DNA from: Tricholoma matsutake
Lineage: Eukaryota > Basidiomycota > Agaricomycetes > Agaricales > Tricholomataceae
DNA: 64,000 nt
Assembly: GCA_026075535.2 (NCBI GenBank)
Contig: AP026541.1
Span: 10,540,001-10,604,000 of the forward strand
Direction of reading: 5' to 3'
Part shown: positions 1-11,736 of the stretch, piece after piece
How the letters are laid out: each line of letters starts with the position of its first letter
Numbering within the stretch: position 1 is the first letter of the stretch
The notes under the pieces: generated by a model
Database searches by the model: none
Told to the model about the DNA's origin: nothing
What the model saw: the letters and a program-made list of their open reading frames with translations, nothing else
Translations under genes and position numbers: made by a program

Positions 1-67
1 CACTCCTTGAATATTTGAATTGGAATGCCTCAGCCAGACCACATATGAGGTCTTCTGCATTTCATCT

Positions 68-781
68 TCACACACAATGGGATGTTGCAAGGTCTAGTGG
101 ACCATTGATGATATGATTGAGCCAAACTGTTCTCAATGCACCAGCAAGCTTTACCCAGTTTTTCCTCACAGCTGGCAACCAGGTACTATCAAAGATCAGG
201 GTGTGCACTTGGAAAGCTACCAATCCATCTACATTCACCATCCATTTCCCTGCATCTTCCAATCTATGGATTTCATTGAGTTGAAGTGATCTAAGAGATG
301 TTCCATTCAAGCCTTTGAGATTCTGGGGAGCATGATGACTGCACAAATTCAACACATGAACTAGCGACACATCACCTTCTGCCACCATGGACTGATCAAC
401 ATTTTGCAATGGCAGCGAGAGTACCTTCATCACTTTCTGGGCTACAATCCACTGGGAGGGAATGGATCCTGAGTAGTGCAAGAAGTCACATTTTAGTCCT
501 TCACCATCTAGTGGGTTGATACATCCATTCTTCTTGCATATCCAATCCATCATCATGATCTGTGCCATTGACCTGTAGGCTGGAACATGATGAGTAAGAT
601 CCTGAGCCAGTCCACTAAGCACTATACCAGCATTGATGCATCCAAGTGATGGGAAGCCAAAACCATGAAGTGAGACAGGGAGGGTAGCTATGGAGGTCTT
701 CAGTCGGAAAGGAAAACCAAGCCCCACATGGACCTTTTCTATTATTTGCCTATCCAGTGTCTCTGCATCTGCCTGCTTCAC
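68..781 (-). pseudogene. LINE RT C-terminal region
   Basis: This is the longest open piece of the LINE, 237 codons. It carries the conserved tail seen after the RT fingers/palm in basidiomycete LINEs: LPVSLHGFGFPS near residue 35, then GLAQDLTHHVPAYRSMAQI and DWICKKNGCINPL. It is the downstream continuation of the RT at 820-2500 and is separated from it by stops. No RNase H domain is seen before the window edge. It is not a separate gene. Confidence 0.75.
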
Positions 782-819
782 TGGCTGCAGGTACAGTAAT
801 GCCCGACATCATGATATGA

Positions 820-2500
820 CACTCTGTGCTACTATCTTCCAGATCAGAGTGATGGGGAGTCGTCCATAGATCCGAGGGAACCGAAAGGCATCAATAAAGT
901 CTCAGAGCTCCCTGAAATGAGCACCAGGATCATCGACACAAGTCTGTAGAAACTCCAGCTTGTTACAAACCAGTGTTACCTCATGCTCAGAGATTTTCAT
1001 GGGGTCAACATCAGGCCCAACTGATACAGATTAGAAGACTATTGAAGTTGGGTTATTGCCAGTGCCATTGAGGAGATATGCCATGGATTTGTCCCAGTTT
1101 GTTAGCCAGCCATATGCAGCCTGAAACCTTTCCATTTTAAGCATGTTTTGCTAAAGGGAAGACAGGGACTTAGCAAAGAGATATGTATCATCTGTCGCAT
1201 TGGTACAGCTAGTTTTGACCTTGAGTCTGCAAGGTGAGGATCACCTCTCTCTGAACTACTTGTTGAAATTACAAGTGAGTCTGGATCTCCTGCAGCAATA
1301 TCATTGAGATAGTAATGGCCCATACTGGTGGTGAATGTTGACTTTAGCAGAGACAGTGGACCACCCTGCTTTGTTACACCTGAGACTGTCAATGGGTTAG
1401 TTACACCATAAGCAGTTCAAATAAAATATTGTGTGTTTGTCTGAGCAGCCCCGTCCAGATCAATTATTGACAAGGGAAGTCCATAAGCATGAATTGCATC
1501 ATAAAAACCATCAGGTGACAGGTAATTGAAGCCCTTCATTTGGTCTCTTTTGATTGCGTACATTGCCTGCTTATGACATGTTGACCAGGTCTTGATACCA
1601 GCAAGGAAGCTCATCAGATCTTGGGTTTGTACTCCTGGTTGCGCTGCTACCTGTGTGTATCAGGGAGAATTCTCTTTTCTGCTGCATAACAAATAAGCCA
1701 GCTGTTTAGCCATGTCATGGGTGAGTTTGCAACATCAGCAAACCATGGGACATTCCTGTAGCAAAGGTCCTGGTCTGCAGCCCTACAGTAGTCTACTATA
1801 GACTACTGTAGGGCTGCACAGACCAGGACCTTTGCTACAGAAATGACCCATGATTTGCTGATAAGAAAATTTGATAACATTAGGCCTCTCCAATTCCTCA
1901 GGTCAGTGTGACGACCTCATTTGTGGAATGATGTCAACCACATATCTTTTAGATCTCCCAGAAATCAAGCATTCATCACTTCATAATTATAAAGGTCAAG
2001 CACCAACATCAATGCATCATCTGAGAGAGACTCAACAGTCCACTTCTCCCACCCATCAGGCCCTGGAGATGGATGCACATTCCCCCATTGTAGCATGGCT
2101 CAAAAATCTGCAAGGCTTACCAACTGTGGCCATGCAAACAGATCACTAGCCACTCATCCTCACACTTCCTTGACTGATGGGGATTCAAGCCATGGTTCAG
2201 GAAGATCTGGCATCTTGCTATGATCATACAGATGCCTGAAGTATTCTCTTGTTGTTGACTTGACCCCTTCAGGATTGCAAATAAATCTATCTGGGTCATC
2301 AAGATCATCAACAACAAGAGGTGGTGGAATGTAATCAAAGGATTGGACAAGTTTCTTTGTTGAGCTCCCTTTCAGCACATCTGCAACTTTGAACTTGTCA
2401 GACTTCCTGGCACATTGTAAAATCTCTTTTGCCTTCTCAGCATAAATCTCCTTGTGTAGCTTCCATTGCAAACTACAGAGCCAAGCAACAATTTTGCTGC
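820..2500 (-). pseudogene. LINE reverse transcriptase, frameshifted
   Basis: Fragments read in order on the minus strand: DLPEPWLESPSV (linker before the RT, about 2200), TDLRNWRGLMLSNF (about 1880), NSPMTWLNSWL (about 1720), QVAAQPGVQTQDLMSFLAGIKTW (about 1640-1590), KRDQMKGFNYLSPDGFYDAI (about 1550-1490), GVTKQGGP (about 1380) and the catalytic ATDDT at 1184-1198. ATDDT is in a different frame from the piece just upstream, so there is a frameshift near 1205. A 130-bp foldback element at 1733-1862 interrupts the domain. Confidence 0.85.
1733..1862. mobile_element. 130-bp foldback MITE inside the LINE RT
   Basis: The segment is an almost perfect palindrome. Each arm is about 64 nt, beginning ATCAGCAAACCATGGG on the left and its complement on the right, with no unique interior. 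It is flanked by AA at 1731-1732 and 1863-1864. Removing the segment plus one AA rejoins the LINE reading frame exactly at the SNF...NSPMTWLN motif, which fixes it as an insertion. Confidence 0.85.
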
Positions 2501-3239
2501 AAGATGCATGAAGGGAACATGCCCTAGTTGCTTTGCTGTAGCAAATGATTGCCTTTAGTGATATATGTACTGTGCAACCAGACTTTGCATAGCATATTGC
2601 ACCGCCAACAGAATGAATATCCTGAATGATACCTTAAATTTTGGGGTTCATCAGTGCCTCTGCTCGCTTCACATAAGGCTTCATGTGTCCAAAGACCTTC
2701 ATCCACTGTTGAGACAATAATTCCTGTCAAGGTGTCATAACACTTAGGAAGGAGTCATTGTCTACAACAGGATGTTCACCGATGGACTCAGCTTTGATTC
2801 TAGCATCAACCTTGTCCTGATATTCTTGGTATAAATGCTTGTTTGAGGAGGCTGGAACTTTGATTTGCCAAGTTGCTGAGGACTGCCTCATTAGTGATGC
2901 TACATCACCTTGAGTTTGTCCATTTGCACTCAGGATTCCATGTAGTGATGTAAGCTGGCCAAGCCCAAGCCCAAAAAAGCCAAGCCTGACCAGGCCATCA
3001 CAGCAGCCTGGGAGGGCCTGCAGCTCAGGCTCAGAGTTGGGAAAGCCATAAGCCATGGCCTAGGCCGCAGCTTTTGTGTGCTATATCTCCACCTCGAATC
3101 ATGATATTTGAAGCATATATTTTGTACTTGAAGCTCTGAAACCTTAACTTTATACAACTGCAATCAAAGCTGCACCGACATCTCAACTCTGTGTATATAC
3201 ATTCCATATCCATTGTAGGTTCAACTTGGTGTCTCTCTT

Positions 3240-4296
3240 CCATGAATCAATCAGCAACATGGATGTCAGAATCAATATGTGTAGCATTAGAGGTCACCAC
3301 ACAATCCCTCTGATGACTCATGATGACTCTTGCATATCCAATCCTTGAAACGGGTATGCTCATGATTATCTGACCAAATATCATGTCCACCTGTGTCATG
3401 TAGAAAGCATAAGAATTGCTCTCAAGCTTCAACTCCACCACTTGCTCTTTCAAATGATGCAACAGTTCATTCAAGTCTCCAGCCACTGTCCAAGAGACCT
3501 GCATAGATTGACATAGGCTCGTCATTTCAGTCCAGAAGAGACTTGCATCCCCACCCCCACCAGGGTTCCAGGGTGCATAGGCACTGATCAGTTGATGAGA
3601 CAGACATCACCCATCCATGGTTGGAAGTATAATATCCAGAGCAATGACACATCCCTTTAGGGCAGACTGTGCAATCTGTAGACATTGTACCACTTGCAGA
3701 TCCTTTTGAACACCAACAATTACCCCCCATTTGGCAATGTGATGGTTCTCCACCAGTTCACCCAGCTCCTCATAGATATCATAATCATCTGATGGAAGCA
3801 ATTTACTCACCTTTGATCTAGTCTTGCTCTCTGATACAACAAATGCATGTGGTTTTTGGGCTGCAATGGCTGTATTGAAGTGATGGATCTTTACTGGATG
3901 CGTCAGCTCATTTGCATTGAGAGCATATACCATAAAAGTTGATGTTGACATCGACACGACTGTAACCTGCACCAAGCTCAGAAAAACAAATACCAAGATG
4001 AACAGCATCAGAATTTTGGTGTTGGCAGGGGTGTAGTGTATAGCACGAGTTGGTAGTGGCAATCTACAAGAAAATAAATGGCAGCCCAGACAGTTCACAT
4101 TAACAACTCTCAAGTCATCAAGCACACCCTTAAAAACTTTCTGTACACGTATATGATGGACAGGTGACAGTTTAGGTTGGATGTTTAAGAGTGCTAGATC
4201 ACCATCATGAGCCCCCATCAGTTTGTCCATGCTGGAGGCTGTCTTGGCACATACCTGACTCAATGTGCTTCCAGGATCAACGACATCCACAGCCAT
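3240..4296 (-). pseudogene. LINE endonuclease (EEP family) remnant
   Basis: The domain reads 4296 to about 3240 through two or more frames. Recognisable landmarks are SESKTRSKVSKLLPSDDYD (the FxxSExK-like strand), KWGVIVGVQKDL, a block around 3560 resembling the APWxPGG motif in shifted frame, and WTVAGDLNELL (the GDLN metal site) at about 3480. These are the ordered motifs of the endonuclease that nicks DNA for target-primed reverse transcription. Stops and frame changes make it non-functional. Confidence 0.75.
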
Positions 4297-4559
4297 AGTT
4301 GATTCATTGGAAGAACACTTAGCCTTGCCCTTGGGATGAGGTGATGACCACTTAGCATATTTGTTTGGTGATGAGTCATCCTGGTTAATGCTTTCCTTTC
4401 AAATAGAGGGGTTAGATGGCAGTGACAAGGTTGGAAGAGATAACACAGATAATGGAAGACCAGGGGATCACATGGGTGCCAACAATGAGTTAGTGGAATT
4501 GGCTTGCAAGCTTGGCTGCCCAATGTCAGTAGGTGCTGCAAGCTGTTGACCTACAGGGC

Positions 4560-6009
4560 CTCCAATCAGTGCTTAAAAGCCAACAGTACCCTCCTTGATC
4601 TTAGCCTGCAGACTTTCCTGCTCCTGCTCTACCACTTCTATCATATTTTCTATCCTCACTTGTTCCACTGAATTGCCGGTCATCATTGCCTTTGTCTGTG
4701 CTAATAAAGAGGCCATCTGGAAATCTGAAAGATTTCATGAGTATCCCATTTTGGCAGACTGAAGTATTGCTGCCCGCTGAATGTCCATGACAGACTTCCC
4801 AAGAACTGAGACTGCAGAAACTACCTGGTTCAAGTTGGTCATCACTGTTGACAGTTGAAGCTGTATAACTTCATTGTTTTGATGATGCTCCTTCTGCATT
4901 GAATCAATTTGTCAATTGATTGCCTGCAAAGCCTTGTTCATAGACACAGATCCTTTTACAAACTCCTTGTGGACAGAGGTCCTTCTCCACAGACCCTTGT
5001 TGTTCACAGCATAGACTGACTGAGGAGGAACAAGAGATTTGTACTTGGAGAAGTCCTGGGAAAAGAGTTCAGCAGTAGCAGGGCTGAGAACTTTCAAGGT
5101 TGCATCCCATGTTGTCATATGGAACACAAAGGCTTCAGGCTTGCTTGAAGGGACTTGAGTGCTGGCCAGTGTGGACTCTCCATCAGATACAAAGTTGTTC
5201 ATCAGCTGTGCCTCAAGAAGGGCTCATACAACCTTTAGCATCTGATCAACACATGGGATCCTAACTTTGTGCATGGCAAGAATGGAGTTGACATGTGATG
5301 GGGAGGCCATAGACAATACAGCCCCTCCCTTGTTTACAAATGAACTGCAGACAGGAGAGTTAGACTTTTTGGCCTATTTAAGGATCTTATCCAGGGTGCT
5401 TCACTGATACCCAGACAACTTCAAGTCATCATCTCAAACATCGGGAAATTGAACCCACATCCTTTTATCTGTCCTGTGAACTGTAGGAGTCCATCCAACT
5501 TCCCAATCACTATGTGCCTCCCTGATTGTCTCCCACCATAAATCCAGAAGATCACAATGCAGTTCAGCACCAGATGCAGAAAGAGATGTTGGTTGAAATC
5601 TAGAGTTGAGTCACAGATAACAGGTGGAGGTCCAATCACTGCCACATGTAGGATAAGACTTGATTTTGAGTGGAATCCTATCAAGGACAATGTCTGCCTT
5701 CTGCAGTTTGTCGATAGCTCTGTGAAGGACTTTGCCAGTTTGACCATGAGGTACAGTGATTCCTCAAACAATCAGCTTGCAGCCAGAGGCTAATGATACT
5801 TCTTTGACAGGCACTGCTTCCAAAAGTGCAGCCATGAAGCCAGGGGAGGCCAATGCTTTGTGGGGTGAAAAGATTGGGAGGATCACTGTTTGCTTTGTTG
5901 GGGTTGTGGAAGGAGGGCCTATGGCCACCATGGACAGAGGGAGATCAGAGACCATCAGATTGCCACCAGCCATTCTAGATAAAGTGCAAAAGGGGGTTAG
6001 CTGAGTCAA
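4560..6009 (-). pseudogene. LINE ORF1-like region
   Basis: Upstream of the endonuclease, the minus strand encodes hydrophilic segments that can be followed across stops: MAGGNLMVSDLPLS (about 5970), GRQSGRHIVIGKLDGLLQF (about 5500), VNKGGAVLSMASPSHVNS (about 5300) and the 96-codon piece 5202-4912. Several in-frame stops are TGA or TAG at places where CGA or CAG would fit. ORF1 proteins are poorly conserved, so this assignment rests on position only. Confidence 0.5.
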
Positions 6010-6459
6010 CTCATGAGATATGATACCATAAAATATTCTGAGAAAATTTCCAAATCAGGTAAAAGATCACAATTCTGGCAAGAAAGGAACAGGTAACAGA
6101 TATAATGGGTAAATGACAAGATAAGATGAGATGCAAGATACAGTGGTCAATTTCAATATTTGACAGGTAACAAAAAGTGGTTTCAATAAGGTTGAGCATT
6201 AAAAGTGAACCAGGTTTTGCTACAATTCAGATATATGGTATAATCTCAAAGGGTTCAAAAGTAAGAGGGACCTAGAGGGGTATTGATTGGTAGAGTTGGG
6301 GAGCTGGGTGGCCCATAAAATTAGAGACCTTTGATTTTGGGTGGGGATAGTTGTTGTTGTTGTTGTTGATGTTAGTTCTGAGGCTCGATGTCAATATGTG
6401 TCAATATGTGTCATCCTTACATGAAAAAAAAAAGGAAAATCCATCAGCATAAAGAAAAT

Positions 6460-7808
6460 TATAAGTAAAAGGCATGACCACAGGTGCATCAAAAACCCTA
6501 GTGGGGAAAAGCCAGCAAAACAAAAAGAGAAAACCACTGAATTGACTGATTAAGAGGAGGAGCTTCTTCATGCCAGCCAGACATCCAATGCTTCACAGTT
6601 GTCAAGTTCTCAGCCAGGTAGCCAGTGGTCTTCTTCAGGCGCTATCTTATGAGGTACTGCATGTTGGTTAGCAAGGCTAGATCCAAGCCTGAACTCATGC
6701 GCTCGTGTTGGCAGCGCTATTTGGTGGCACTAATTCTCCCACCATCCCTTCTCGTGACCCTATCATTCTGCACCATGGTATTTTTTACTTATTGTTGTGC
6801 TTGTACTACTACCCATACCTACACTTTCCTTATTTCTTACTGCTCTCGTTGAGAGCCTATTCTTTTGTTTAGCTAATTGTAGTTTAGCTTATTTTCTACT
6901 TATGTATTTGTACAGACTCATCATCTCGTCTTCCCTCAGTTGTTTGACTACTCGCAAACACTGAGGTAAGACCTTCATCTACTATGCCTACTCTATGTAC
7001 TCACCGTGTACTCGTAGCCTATTTATTCTTAGGTGATTTAATATAGTTGTTTGGCTACTCGCAAACACTGAGCATATTTATTCTTAGTTTCCGATCGAGT
7101 TCCTATCGTAACACTGCATTCCTTGTCCATGCTTATGCTTATTGAGGATGCGATCAATGTAATACTTCCTCATTATCTAAGATGACTGGAGGTGGTTGAC
7201 CCTGCTTGTGCAGAGGGAAAAGATCCTTGTTGTTCTCCACAAAGGGTTGTACTTGCAAGGTATGAAAGGTAGTGAATGCATTTGGATTATTTGGCAAGTG
7301 AATGGGGACAGTCAAGATGCCTCCATGACGAGGTAAGGACCATCAAAGCATGGCATGAATTTGGTGACACATTTTTCTCCTTTCATTTTGTAATCTTGGC
7401 ATCAATGGAGACTTGATAAAACAATGTGTCCTGCCTTTTTAAAAGGGAAATCATCAGTACAATGTATAATGTTCATTAGCTGTGAGGGATTGTGAGATCT
7501 TAGTGTGAAGGAGAGTGTCTTGCACTTCCTTGACATCTAAAGTCAACCCATCAATAACCTCAGTGGCATGAATATCTTCCAAGGCTCCATCTGCCAAAGA
7601 AATGAGTGGAGGAATCACTCATGGGCTTTAGCCCATTCACAGTTGAAATGGTGAGAATCCTGTGGAAGCATTAATGGTGTTCATGATATCAAAATGTACC
7701 CATGGCAGCACTCTTTACCCAGTCTTGTTGCATTCTATGTGGTAATGCAGGCACTGGTTTATCATCTTTTGGATTGTTCACTTGCACCATCTGATTCCAG
7801 GTGGTAAG
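6460..7808 (-). pseudogene. Gypsy pol fragment: integrase C-terminus, GPY/F, chromodomain
   Basis: From 7808 leftwards the minus strand reads through the end of a Ty3/gypsy integrase: QQDWVKS, then DIMNTINASTGFSPFQL, then FMPCFDGPYLV (GPY/F module, about 7350). A chromodomain follows, with YYIDRILNKHKHGQGMQ at about 7160-7115, continued after a solo LTR by YLIR...GYLAENLTTVKHW. Single-base lesions abound. The upstream pol is cut off by the LTR-like repeat at 7809. Confidence 0.8.
6662..7113 (-). mobile_element. Solo LTR (452 bp) in a chromodomain
   Basis: The segment starts TGTTGG and ends GTAACA on the plus strand. It is flanked by the 5-bp direct repeat CTGCA (6657-6661 and 7114-7118). Removing it rejoins the gypsy chromodomain in frame. 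It has no internal coding region, so it is a solo LTR left by LTR-LTR recombination. It contains two copies of a ~24-bp block, GTTTGRCTACTCGCAAACACTGAG, at about 6943-6966 and 7050-7073. Confidence 0.85.
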
Positions 7809-7985
7809 TGGAAGGAAGCCAGAGCTTCCAACACTCAAGGAGAATGAGACATGTAAGAACTTAGTATATTTGAGGGATGAAACTAAGATACTATACAAGT
7901 AGAGTCAAAGTATAGACTATATACTATTGGAATAACATGTGATAACAGGTGTGGATGTAGATAAGAAATGCTGATGTAAGAGACA
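7809..7985 (-). repeat. LTR-like repeat, copy 1
   Basis: It runs from TGGAAG to GAGACA, so both strands read TG...CA. Near-identical blocks are shared with 10394-10579, including GGATGAAACTAAGATACTAT and the TATACTATTGGAATAACATG region. Confidence 0.8.
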
Positions 7986-10393
7986 CTCTTACACTCTCTC
8001 ATACTTCCAAAAATTTGAAGGGGGGGGCTGAACTGAACTTGAAGTAACAAGTGGGAGGCACACTTTACATGTTGGTAAAAACATTGAGCTGCCCCTAACA
8101 GGGGGCATTGACAATGATGGGGTGTTGATGATGGTGTTGATGAGGAGAGGGACAGGGTTGATGAGGGCATGGTGAGGGTTGGTGGGGACAGGTGCAAATG
8201 GGGACAGGACTAGCATTGACTGGGTCTCATCAAGGGTAACTTTATGTGTCCATAAGAACACTGAGTCACAATGAACAGGGCTGATAAGGATTGAGTGATA
8301 TTGAACAGAGCTACCCAGTGCTGAACACATCAAGGGCAGGCAAAATGAGAGGGGACAGGTCATGGCATTGGTGATGACATGGCAGCAGTGGAGTACATGG
8401 GTGTTGTTGCCCAGGGCATGGCAGACAACAGAGTAGGCAGGTTGTTGGAGATGGTGACTGGTGGTGAGTTTGACATGGCAAGCACCTGAGGTGAGACAGG
8501 GTGTGAGACAGACTGGGGAGCAACGTGGGAAAGCAAGGGTTGGAGGTGGTGGTACAGGGCTTGAAGGGTGTGTGACAAGCAATAGGGGGCATAAAATGGT
8601 AACAGGAGGGGTTCTGACATGCTAGTGGCTGGAAAAGATGGGGGAAAGGCAGAACAGCTTGTCTGGTGCCAAGCAGGGGGAACTGTGGCAGATGGGTGTC
8701 TGGTGTGTGATCTGTCATTTTTCAGCTGTGGCTTGTGGTCCAGAGAGGGCAGAGCAGGGGATTTGGGAGTTGTTGACCAAAGTGTTGATGACAGTAGCAG
8801 CAAAATGGGGTGAGTCAAGAGGTTCATCAGCGGTCAAGGGAGTGAGCAGGGGGTGGCAGGGTGATGTTATTTTTCAGCTATGGCCCATGGTCCAGAGTGG
8901 GGCAGAGGAGGGGGTTTAGACATTGTCGATGAACATGTCAATGATGAGTGGCAGTGGGGCAGGGTGTTTTGAGGTATGGAATAGGGGTTTTAGAGATGAG
9001 TTGGAGGGAGTCAAGTGGTCTGGGAGGGCTCCTAGATGGTCATTTTGGAGTTCTGGGGTGACTGGCTCCTTTTGTCAAGTAGGCAACAGGTCCCAACAAA
9101 TGCAATTGCATGTCCTCCTGTAGCTATGTTTGCTGGGCAATGGATGGCCGTGTGATGTCTGTTATGACCTGGTTATGCAGTGCCTGGGTGGGCTTGCCAT
9201 GGTTCTAGTGGTCATTCCAGAGGTGGTCATGATGGAGCTCATTGCAATTGTCAACAGTGACATGGTGGTGGCAATGGACAGATCAGAGTGTGAGACAAGG
9301 GGTTGGGGTGTCAGCTGGGGTGTAGGGGTTTGGCCTGGTAGCCAGTGTCAACATTTGGAAGACACCATCTACAGGTGGCAAGCTTTGTGGAAGGCCACAG
9401 TGGGCAATTAAGTCATGTGACAAGGGGGAAAAAAACCTGGGTAGATGTCCTGAATGGTGGTGCATGGAGGCAGAATGGGAAGGTTGAGGTATGGAACAGG
9501 GAACAGGGAACTCGGCATGCACAGGGTATGTGGCTGGCTGGCATAGGCATTGTAAGTGTTGGAGGCTGTGTGTTTGTTGTAATGGTGATGTGGTGGGTGA
9601 TGGTGATGGATCAGTAACAATGGGTGGCAAAGGATTGAGGGGAGGCAAAACCAGAGAAGTGGGGAAGACAACACTGATGGCAGTTGCCATGAGTCACCCA
9701 GGACCTCAACAACATTGTGTGGTGTCATTCAAGTTGGGCTTGGGCAGCGAGGGAGTGCAGGGGCAGACAAGAGGAGATGGGTACTGTAACAAGCCAGTAG
9801 CAAACTCAAATGATGCCAGACAGCATCATTCAAGCCCAGGGCAGGCAAAGAGACTGGGAGGTGATGGCAGCAAAAAGCAAGTCACCAGTGACATCACATG
9901 AGATATGGGCAGGCAAAGAGATGGGGTGGGTGTTGTAAACAAGAGGAAATTCAGTTGCCAAATATATGCAGATGTGGAAGGGAGAGTGAGGGGGTGGGGA
10001 TAAGAAGTTAATGCCATCTCATGATGCACATGGTGCTGAACAAGGCGAGTGAGATGGGTGGGGTTGAGATGGGACACACAGTGGAAACAACAAGCTAAAG
10101 ACTTTGAGAGATCCTGTGAACACATTTGGAAGCAGGGGATGAAAGGACAGTGGGAGTTGGTGTTGGAGTGCAGTGGGTTGGGGTCGAGAAGAGATGGCAG
10201 TGTATAAATGAGACCAGCAGGGTGGAGTTGTTGATAGTTCAGGCAGGGTGTGTTGTTGTTTCAGGGGTTTTGTTTCAATGTATTGGTGTGAAAAATTGAC
10301 TGTTGTGGTAATTTCAGGGTGAGCATGGCTTCAGGGAAAATAATGTGTGTGAGACAGTAGAGTGTCAATAGTAAGTTCATTACAAAAAAAAAG

Positions 10394-10579
10394 TGGAAGA
10401 AAGCCAGAGCTTCCAACACAGTACACTCAAGAAGGAGAATGAGACATGTAAGGAACTTAGTATATTTGAGGGATGAAACTAAGATACTATACAAGTACTC
10501 AAAGTATAGACTATATACTATTGGAATAACATGTGATAACAGGTGCAGATGTAGATAAGAAATGCTGAACTAAGAGACA
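10394..10579 (-). repeat. LTR-like repeat, copy 2
   Basis: This is the partner of 7809-7985, with small indels (an extra AGTAC and a missing GTAG near the centre). It abuts the last codons of the Helitron protein, so this end lies in or against the Helitron. Confidence 0.8.
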
Positions 10580-10582
10580 CTG

Positions 10583-11420
10583 CGGGCCATTGCTGTCAGC
10601 ATGGCAGATCTGAGTTCTGTCCCAGTGAGGGGATTATGTAAATAGCACATGTCACTAGACGTGACTGGTATGTCCAAAAATCGATCATGTTGACATGATT
10701 GCCTTCCTGCTCCATCTGCTGCCTGTGGATATCCCGTCATGATACCACACAGTTCCTGTTTCTGTGATGAAATGTGAAGTAAAATGATCATGTAGATGAT
10801 ACACCACACCTCTAAGCTTGTAAGCTGTGCGATGCCCATCAACTGCATTCAAGACTATAGATGGCAGCAACAATGTTCTGTGCTGAGACATATCAAAGGC
10901 AAGGATTATGGGTGCATGTTCAAAAACATGTTTTCTTATCATATATGACTGACAACTTTGACAGTGCAATGTGCATTTGATGGATTGGTCATCAATGAAT
11001 GCTTGTATGGATGGGCATTGGCACAAAATAGTAATTTGACAGCTTAAGGCAAGTCTTCCATCATTATTCTGCAGTGTATGGTCATTGGGACAGCACATTG
11101 ATGATGATGTGATAGGGCAACTTGTAGCTAAGAAGGCATCCAGTATATTTTGGATACTTGTGTAGTGGCCCCAAGCAAAGCTTACAGGATCAATCCTCTG
11201 CAAATGGTGTCATATAAAATCTCATACGTCATTGAGGCTGTATGTGGTGCCTAGAGGTCAAGTTTGTGAGAAGCTGGTTGCAATTTGTCCCAAATGCTGA
11301 TCATTGATGTCTGTGAACTGAATAGATCTCATCATCATGTCATCTAACCAAATGTTGTACAGGACAGATATCACTGCATCGTATGCGCAGCTATTATTAC
11401 TCCACTGTGACCCTTGTGGA
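10583..11420 (-). pseudogene. USP-like deubiquitinase domain of the Helitron protein
   Basis: A Cys-box NNSCAYDAVISVLYNIW starts this segment, with the candidate nucleophile codon at 11387-11389. A cysteine-rich stretch (SCP...CC, SCQITILCQ, CTLHCQSCQ) follows and could hold a zinc ribbon. Next come PIILAFDM and a His-box region, GVVYHLHDHFTSHF, then VWYHDG. The order matches the papain-like USP/UCH fold. It lies directly downstream of the helicase with no promoter-sized gap, so it was probably its C-terminal domain. In-frame stops lie between the Cys and His boxes. Confidence 0.65.
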
Positions 11421-11736
11421 CAAGCAATATCAGGCTCATTTTCAGTGGATTGATTTATTTGTGTCTTCTCTTCATTGTGGGCTCCTCAATATTTATATCG
11501 GGATGTGCACTGAATTTTCATTTCTTTATAGGTTGTGGTGCATTAATCTGTGTACCTTTCACAGGTACAAACCGAGACACTTCTGGGTTCTTGGGGCTTA
11601 CGGTGAGCTTTGGGTCAGAACAGCATACAGTTTTCCAATCAATTTTGGTACCATTTGACAAGTGAAAAGGATCGCTATTCTTCCAGTGTATTGCTCGATG
11701 GACCTTTGAAGGTATGTATTGCTCTCCTTTAACCAG

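Larger units (their letters stand above)
1..6200 (-). mobile_element. Decayed non-LTR retrotransposon (LINE, Tad/I-like)
   Basis: Minus-strand fragments appear in LINE order: an ORF1-like segment (about 6009-4560), an apurinic-type endonuclease (about 4296-3240), then reverse transcriptase (about 2730-820) and its C-terminal extension (781-68). Stops and frameshifts split all of these. The 3' end lies outside the window and the 5' end is only placed to within a few hundred bases. RT motifs such as GVTKQGGP, STFTTSMGHYYL and the active-site core ATDDT are readable. The copy is inactive. Confidence 0.9.
7809..10579 (-). mobile_element. Non-coding LTR-type element (LARD/TRIM-like)
   Basis: Two directly repeated ~180-bp ends enclose 2.4 kb of strongly strand-asymmetric, G-rich plus-strand sequence. 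Read on the minus strand, a purine-rich tract (GAGAGAGTGTAAGAG) lies immediately before the downstream repeat, in the place of a polypurine tract. No gag or pol is recognisable. The minus-strand open frames are Ser/Pro/Leu-rich by composition and are not counted as genes. No matching TSD is found: the left flank is gypsy and the right flank is Helitron. Confidence 0.6.

Noticed and set aside
7046..7080. Tandem promoter elements
   Set aside because: The repeated GTTTGRCTACTCGCAAACACTGAG block is internal to a solo LTR; a regulatory role cannot be supported.
8311..8827. Long Ser/Pro/Leu-rich minus-strand open frames
   Set aside because: Several frames are open at once because the plus strand is G-rich and low in A; composition alone explains them.
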